Shown here: positions 14,751 through 17,171 of the stretch, one piece after another | Numbering within the stretch: the stretch's first letter is position 1 | How the letters are laid out: every line of letters begins with the position of its first letter | NCBI GenBank assembly: GCA_964343345.1 | Contig: CAYFJE010000017.1 | Coordinates: 1-17,171, forward strand | Length of the DNA: 17,171 bases | From: UBA6624 sp964343345 [NCBI: uncultured bacterium] | Lineage (GTDB): Bacteria > UBP7 > UBA6624 | Direction: 5' to 3' | Made by a program: the position numbers and the translations under genes | Notes under the pieces: generated by a model | Databases searched by the model: none | What the model was told of the DNA's origin: nothing | The model's input: only the letters and a program-made list of their open reading frames with translations

Positions 14751-15902
14751 ATGACAGGAAATAACTCTTTACCAAAATTACAATCCACATACGGATTCGA
14801 TGATGTGTCAATACTCCCAGGAATGAGCACCATTGACCCTAAAGACGTAAACACATCAACGACAATAGGGAATTCGAATCTAGATATACCGATAATTGCT
14901 AGTGCAATGGATTCTGCAGTCGATGTTGGATTTGCAGCAAAGCTATCCAAAACAGGATCAATGGGTGTTTTAAACCTTGAAGGACTTCAGACAAAATATG
15001 AAGACCCTTCACAAATCTTTAACAAAATTACTTCATGCAATTCAAAGGATGCGATAAAAAAAATTCAAGAAGTTTATTCTGAACCAATAAAAGAAAATCT
15101 GGTGTCACTGCGAGTAAAAGAATTAAAAGACAAAGGGATTGATGCAGCAGTCAGTGTAACACCAGCAAATGCAGAAAGGTTAGGGCTACTTGCAAAAAAA
15201 GCAGGAGCTGATTTGATATTTATTCAAGCAACAGTAATAAGTTCTCAACATAGAGGAAAAATATCTTTGGACATAAAAAAGTTCATAGAGCAAATGGAAA
15301 TACCTGTTGTTTTAGGAAATTGTGTAACTGAAAATATTGCATACGAACTCATGAAAACAAACCCTGCTGGAATACTCGTTGGTATTGGTCCTGGAGCAGC
15401 CTGCACCACAAGAGCTGTTACTGGTGTTGGTGTTGGTCAAGTAACAGCAACAATGTCATGTTCCACTGCAAGAGAAAAACATTTCAAAAAAACAGGAAAT
15501 TACATTTCAATAATCACTGATGGTGGAATGAGGAAAGGTGGAGAGATTTCAAAAGCAATTGCATCTGGAGCAGATGCAGTAATGCTTGGAAGCTGCTTTA
15601 GTGGTCTAAAAGAAACTCCTGGAGAGGGTTACCACTGGGGCATGGCAACACAGGATCCAAACCTTCCAAGAGGAACAAGAGTTTCTGTTAAAAATATGGT
15701 TAATTTAGAGAAATTATTTTTTGGACCCAGTGACAGAGACGATGGAACACTGAACCTTGTTGGAGGTCTGAAAAATTCTATGGGAATGGTTGGGGCTATG
15801 AATATCAAGGAAATGCAAGAAGCAACAGTTGTTCATTGTCCTGCATTAAAAGATGAAGGCAAGCATTATCAATTTGTAGATGGTGTTGGCCAGGCTAAAT
15901 GA
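14751..15902 (+). CDS. guaB3: GuaB3 family IMP dehydrogenase-related protein (no CBS domains)
   Basis: A 383-residue (beta/alpha)8-barrel protein of the IMP dehydrogenase/GMP reductase superfamily. Motifs are YGFDDVSILPG (14-24), IPIIASAMDSA (46-56), MGVLNLEGLQTKYEDP (71-86, typical of GuaB3), the nucleotide loop GIGPGAACTTRAVTGVG (211-227) with catalytic Cys218, and ITDGGMRKGGEISKA (255-269). The C-terminal flap region reads LPRGTR and LNLVGGLKNSMGMVGA, also GuaB3-like. Two CBS regulatory domains present in classical GuaB are missing. It overlaps guaA by 4 bp, favouring IMP to XMP conversion ahead of GMP synthase. However, a cyanobacterial GuaB3 has been reported to act as GMP reductase, so the direction of catalysis is open. 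The ATG has no Shine-Dalgarno motif. Confidence 0.9.
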   Translation: MTGNNSLPKLQSTYGFDDVSILPGMSTIDPKDVNTSTTIGNSNLDIPIIASAMDSAVDVGFAAKLSKTGSMGVLNLEGLQTKYEDPSQIFNKITSCNSKDAIKKIQEVYSEPIKENLVSLRVKELKDKGIDAAVSVTPANAERLGLLAKKAGADLIFIQATVISSQHRGKISLDIKKFIEQMEIPVVLGNCVTENIAYELMKTNPAGILVGIGPGAACTTRAVTGVGVGQVTATMSCSTAREKHFKKTGNYISIITDGGMRKGGEISKAIASGADAVMLGSCFSGLKETPGEGYHWGMATQDPNLPRGTRVSVKNMVNLEKLFFGPSDRDDGTLNLVGGLKNSMGMVGAMNIKEMQEATVVHCPALKDEGKHYQFVDGVGQAK

Positions 15903-17171
15903 GCAGCCAAACTAAAAAACCAATCGACGATCTGGTAATCATTGTTGACTTTGGAGCGCAATATGCAAGACTGATAGCAAGAAGGATAAGAGAAAAAAAT
16001 GTATATTGTGAAATAAAACCATACGATATTTCAGCAAAAGAAATTGCTGAAAGGTCTCCAAAAGCGATAATCCTTTCAGGAGGCCCCGATTCTGTACATA
16101 AAAGAAATTCTCCTAAAATCGATAAAGAAATCTGGAATCTTGGGATACCTATACTTGGCATATGCTACGGAATGCAACTTATGGCAAAAGAAATGGGTGG
16201 AATCGTTGAGCCTGGAGAAAAAAGCGAATACGGAAGCACACAAATTAAAGTCGTGAAAGAGAATAAGCTTTTCAAAGGCTTTCAAGAAGATCTTGTATGT
16301 TGGATGAGCCATAAAGACCTTGTAGAAGACCTCCCTGACGGTTTTGAAATTCTAGCAAAATCAAAAAATATACCTGTCGCTTCTTTTGAAAACAAAGAGA
16401 AGAAATTCTATGGAATCCAATTTCATGCGGAAGTAACACATACAATCTGGGGAAAAGACCTACTTGAAAATTTCATTTCAGAAATCGCAGGATGTAATAA
16501 AACATGGACCCCTGAATCAGTAAGCAAAATGGCTATCAGAAACATCAAGAAAGAAGTTAAAGAAGAGAAAGTTTTATGTGCTCTTTCTGGGGGTGTAGAT
16601 AGTGTAACAACAGCAGTCCTAATACACAAAGCAATCGGAGATAATCTTACATGTGTTTTTATAGACCATGGACTATTGAGAAAAGGAGAGAGAGATGAGG
16701 TTGAAAATGCATTTAAATTCTTCAATATCGAATTAAATGTAATTGATGCATCAGAGTTGTTCTTATCAAAATTAGAAGGAATAACCAACCCAGAAGAAAA
16801 AAGGAAAATAATTGGAGAGTCGTTTATAAGGGTTTTTGAAAACTTCTCGAAAGAAAGGCAAGACATAAAATACCTTGCACAAGGTACACTTTATCCTGAT
16901 GTAATCGAATCTTTTGACCCTAAAGGGGGTCCTAGCTCAACAATAAAAACTCATCATAATGTCGGAGGCCTTCCAGAAGACATGAAATTCAAACTTGTCG
17001 AACCTTTAAGATATTTTTTCAAGGATGAAGTCAGGAAAGTTGCAATAGAAATAGGAATACCAGAAGAAATGGCATACAGGCAGCCTTTTCCTGGCCCTGG
17101 TCTTGCAATAAGAATCATTGGCGAAATAACGGATGAAAAATTAAGAATACTGCAAGAAGCTGATGAGATAG
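15899..17171 (+). CDS. guaA: GMP synthase (glutamine-hydrolysing), 3' end cut by window
   Basis: 424 residues are visible out of about 510-525 expected; the frame is open to the last base. It aminates XMP to GMP using glutamine and ATP. The class I glutaminase domain comes first: LSGGPDSV (59-66), GICYGMQL with nucleophile Cys89, and IQFHAEVTHT with His176 and Glu178 completing the triad. Next comes the ATP-pyrophosphatase domain with P-loop SGGVDS (230-235), then FIDHGLLRKGE (254-264), and RQPFPGPGLAIRI (394-406) opening the C-terminal dimerisation domain. The usual FHPE motif reads FHAE here. The ATG overlaps the guaB3 stop (ATGA), so both are co-translated. No frameshift is seen. Confidence 0.97.
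   Translation, partial: MSSQTKKPIDDLVIIVDFGAQYARLIARRIREKNVYCEIKPYDISAKEIAERSPKAIILSGGPDSVHKRNSPKIDKEIWNLGIPILGICYGMQLMAKEMGGIVEPGEKSEYGSTQIKVVKENKLFKGFQEDLVCWMSHKDLVEDLPDGFEILAKSKNIPVASFENKEKKFYGIQFHAEVTHTIWGKDLLENFISEIAGCNKTWTPESVSKMAIRNIKKEVKEEKVLCALSGGVDSVTTAVLIHKAIGDNLTCVFIDHGLLRKGERDEVENAFKFFNIELNVIDASELFLSKLEGITNPEEKRKIIGESFIRVFENFSKERQDIKYLAQGTLYPDVIESFDPKGGPSSTIKTHHNVGGLPEDMKFKLVEPLRYFFKDEVRKVAIEIGIPEEMAYRQPFPGPGLAIRIIGEITDEKLRILQEADEI

Noticed and set aside
1-17171. tRNA, rRNA, CRISPR, insertion sequence or prophage signals
   Set aside because: None found by eye. Non-coding space totals under 200 bp and no repeat arrays or transposase motifs appear; RusA alone is not evidence of a prophage.

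Overview
The window is a compact, AT-rich (about one third G+C by eye) stretch of bacterial chromosome. It has fifteen protein genes, two of them cut by the window edges, and no gene-free gap over 80 bp. The bacterial replicative polymerase DnaE, YebC, FolE2 and a possible beta-barrel tail ending in phenylalanine point to a bacterium, probably Gram-negative. AGA/AGG dominate the arginine codons, genes abut or overlap by 4 bp, convergent genes overlap at their ends, and Shine-Dalgarno motifs are almost absent. This suggests a streamlined, possibly uncultured lineage. I cannot name the taxon from sequence alone. I see no tRNA, rRNA, CRISPR array, insertion sequence or prophage.

Layout. (1) Positions 1-4118, + strand: the 3' end of an unknown ORF, yebC, a RusA-type Holliday-junction resolvase, a small DUF2905 membrane protein, and a two-gene ABC transporter, with junctions from -4 to +18 bp, so probably one transcript. 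RusA sits where ruvC often follows yebC. (2) Positions 4105-9326: a molybdenum hydroxylase locus. A divergent xdhC maturation factor is followed by the [2Fe-2S], molybdopterin and FAD subunits and a MocA/MobA-like nucleotidyltransferase. The FAD subunit carries four cysteines spaced exactly like the extra [4Fe-4S] loop of 4-hydroxybenzoyl-CoA reductase, so the enzyme belongs to that reductase-type branch and is not a CO or xanthine dehydrogenase. (3) Positions 9318-13570, - strand: dnaE followed by folE2 (GTP cyclohydrolase IB). (4) Positions 13589-14671, + strand: an unrecognised exported protein with beta-propeller-like repeats, starting 18 bp from dnaE in the opposite direction. (5) Positions 14751-17171: a CBS-less GuaB3-type IMP dehydrogenase-family protein overlapping guaA (cut by the window end), a guanine nucleotide module.

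No obviously new multi-gene system is visible. The points most worth a second look are the 4-hydroxybenzoyl-CoA-reductase-type enzyme with its own maturation genes, RusA in a ruv-like context, GuaB3 paired with guaA, and signs of leaderless translation. The leaderless signs include a TAATAATA(G/C)TAA box shared by both divergent intergenic regions.
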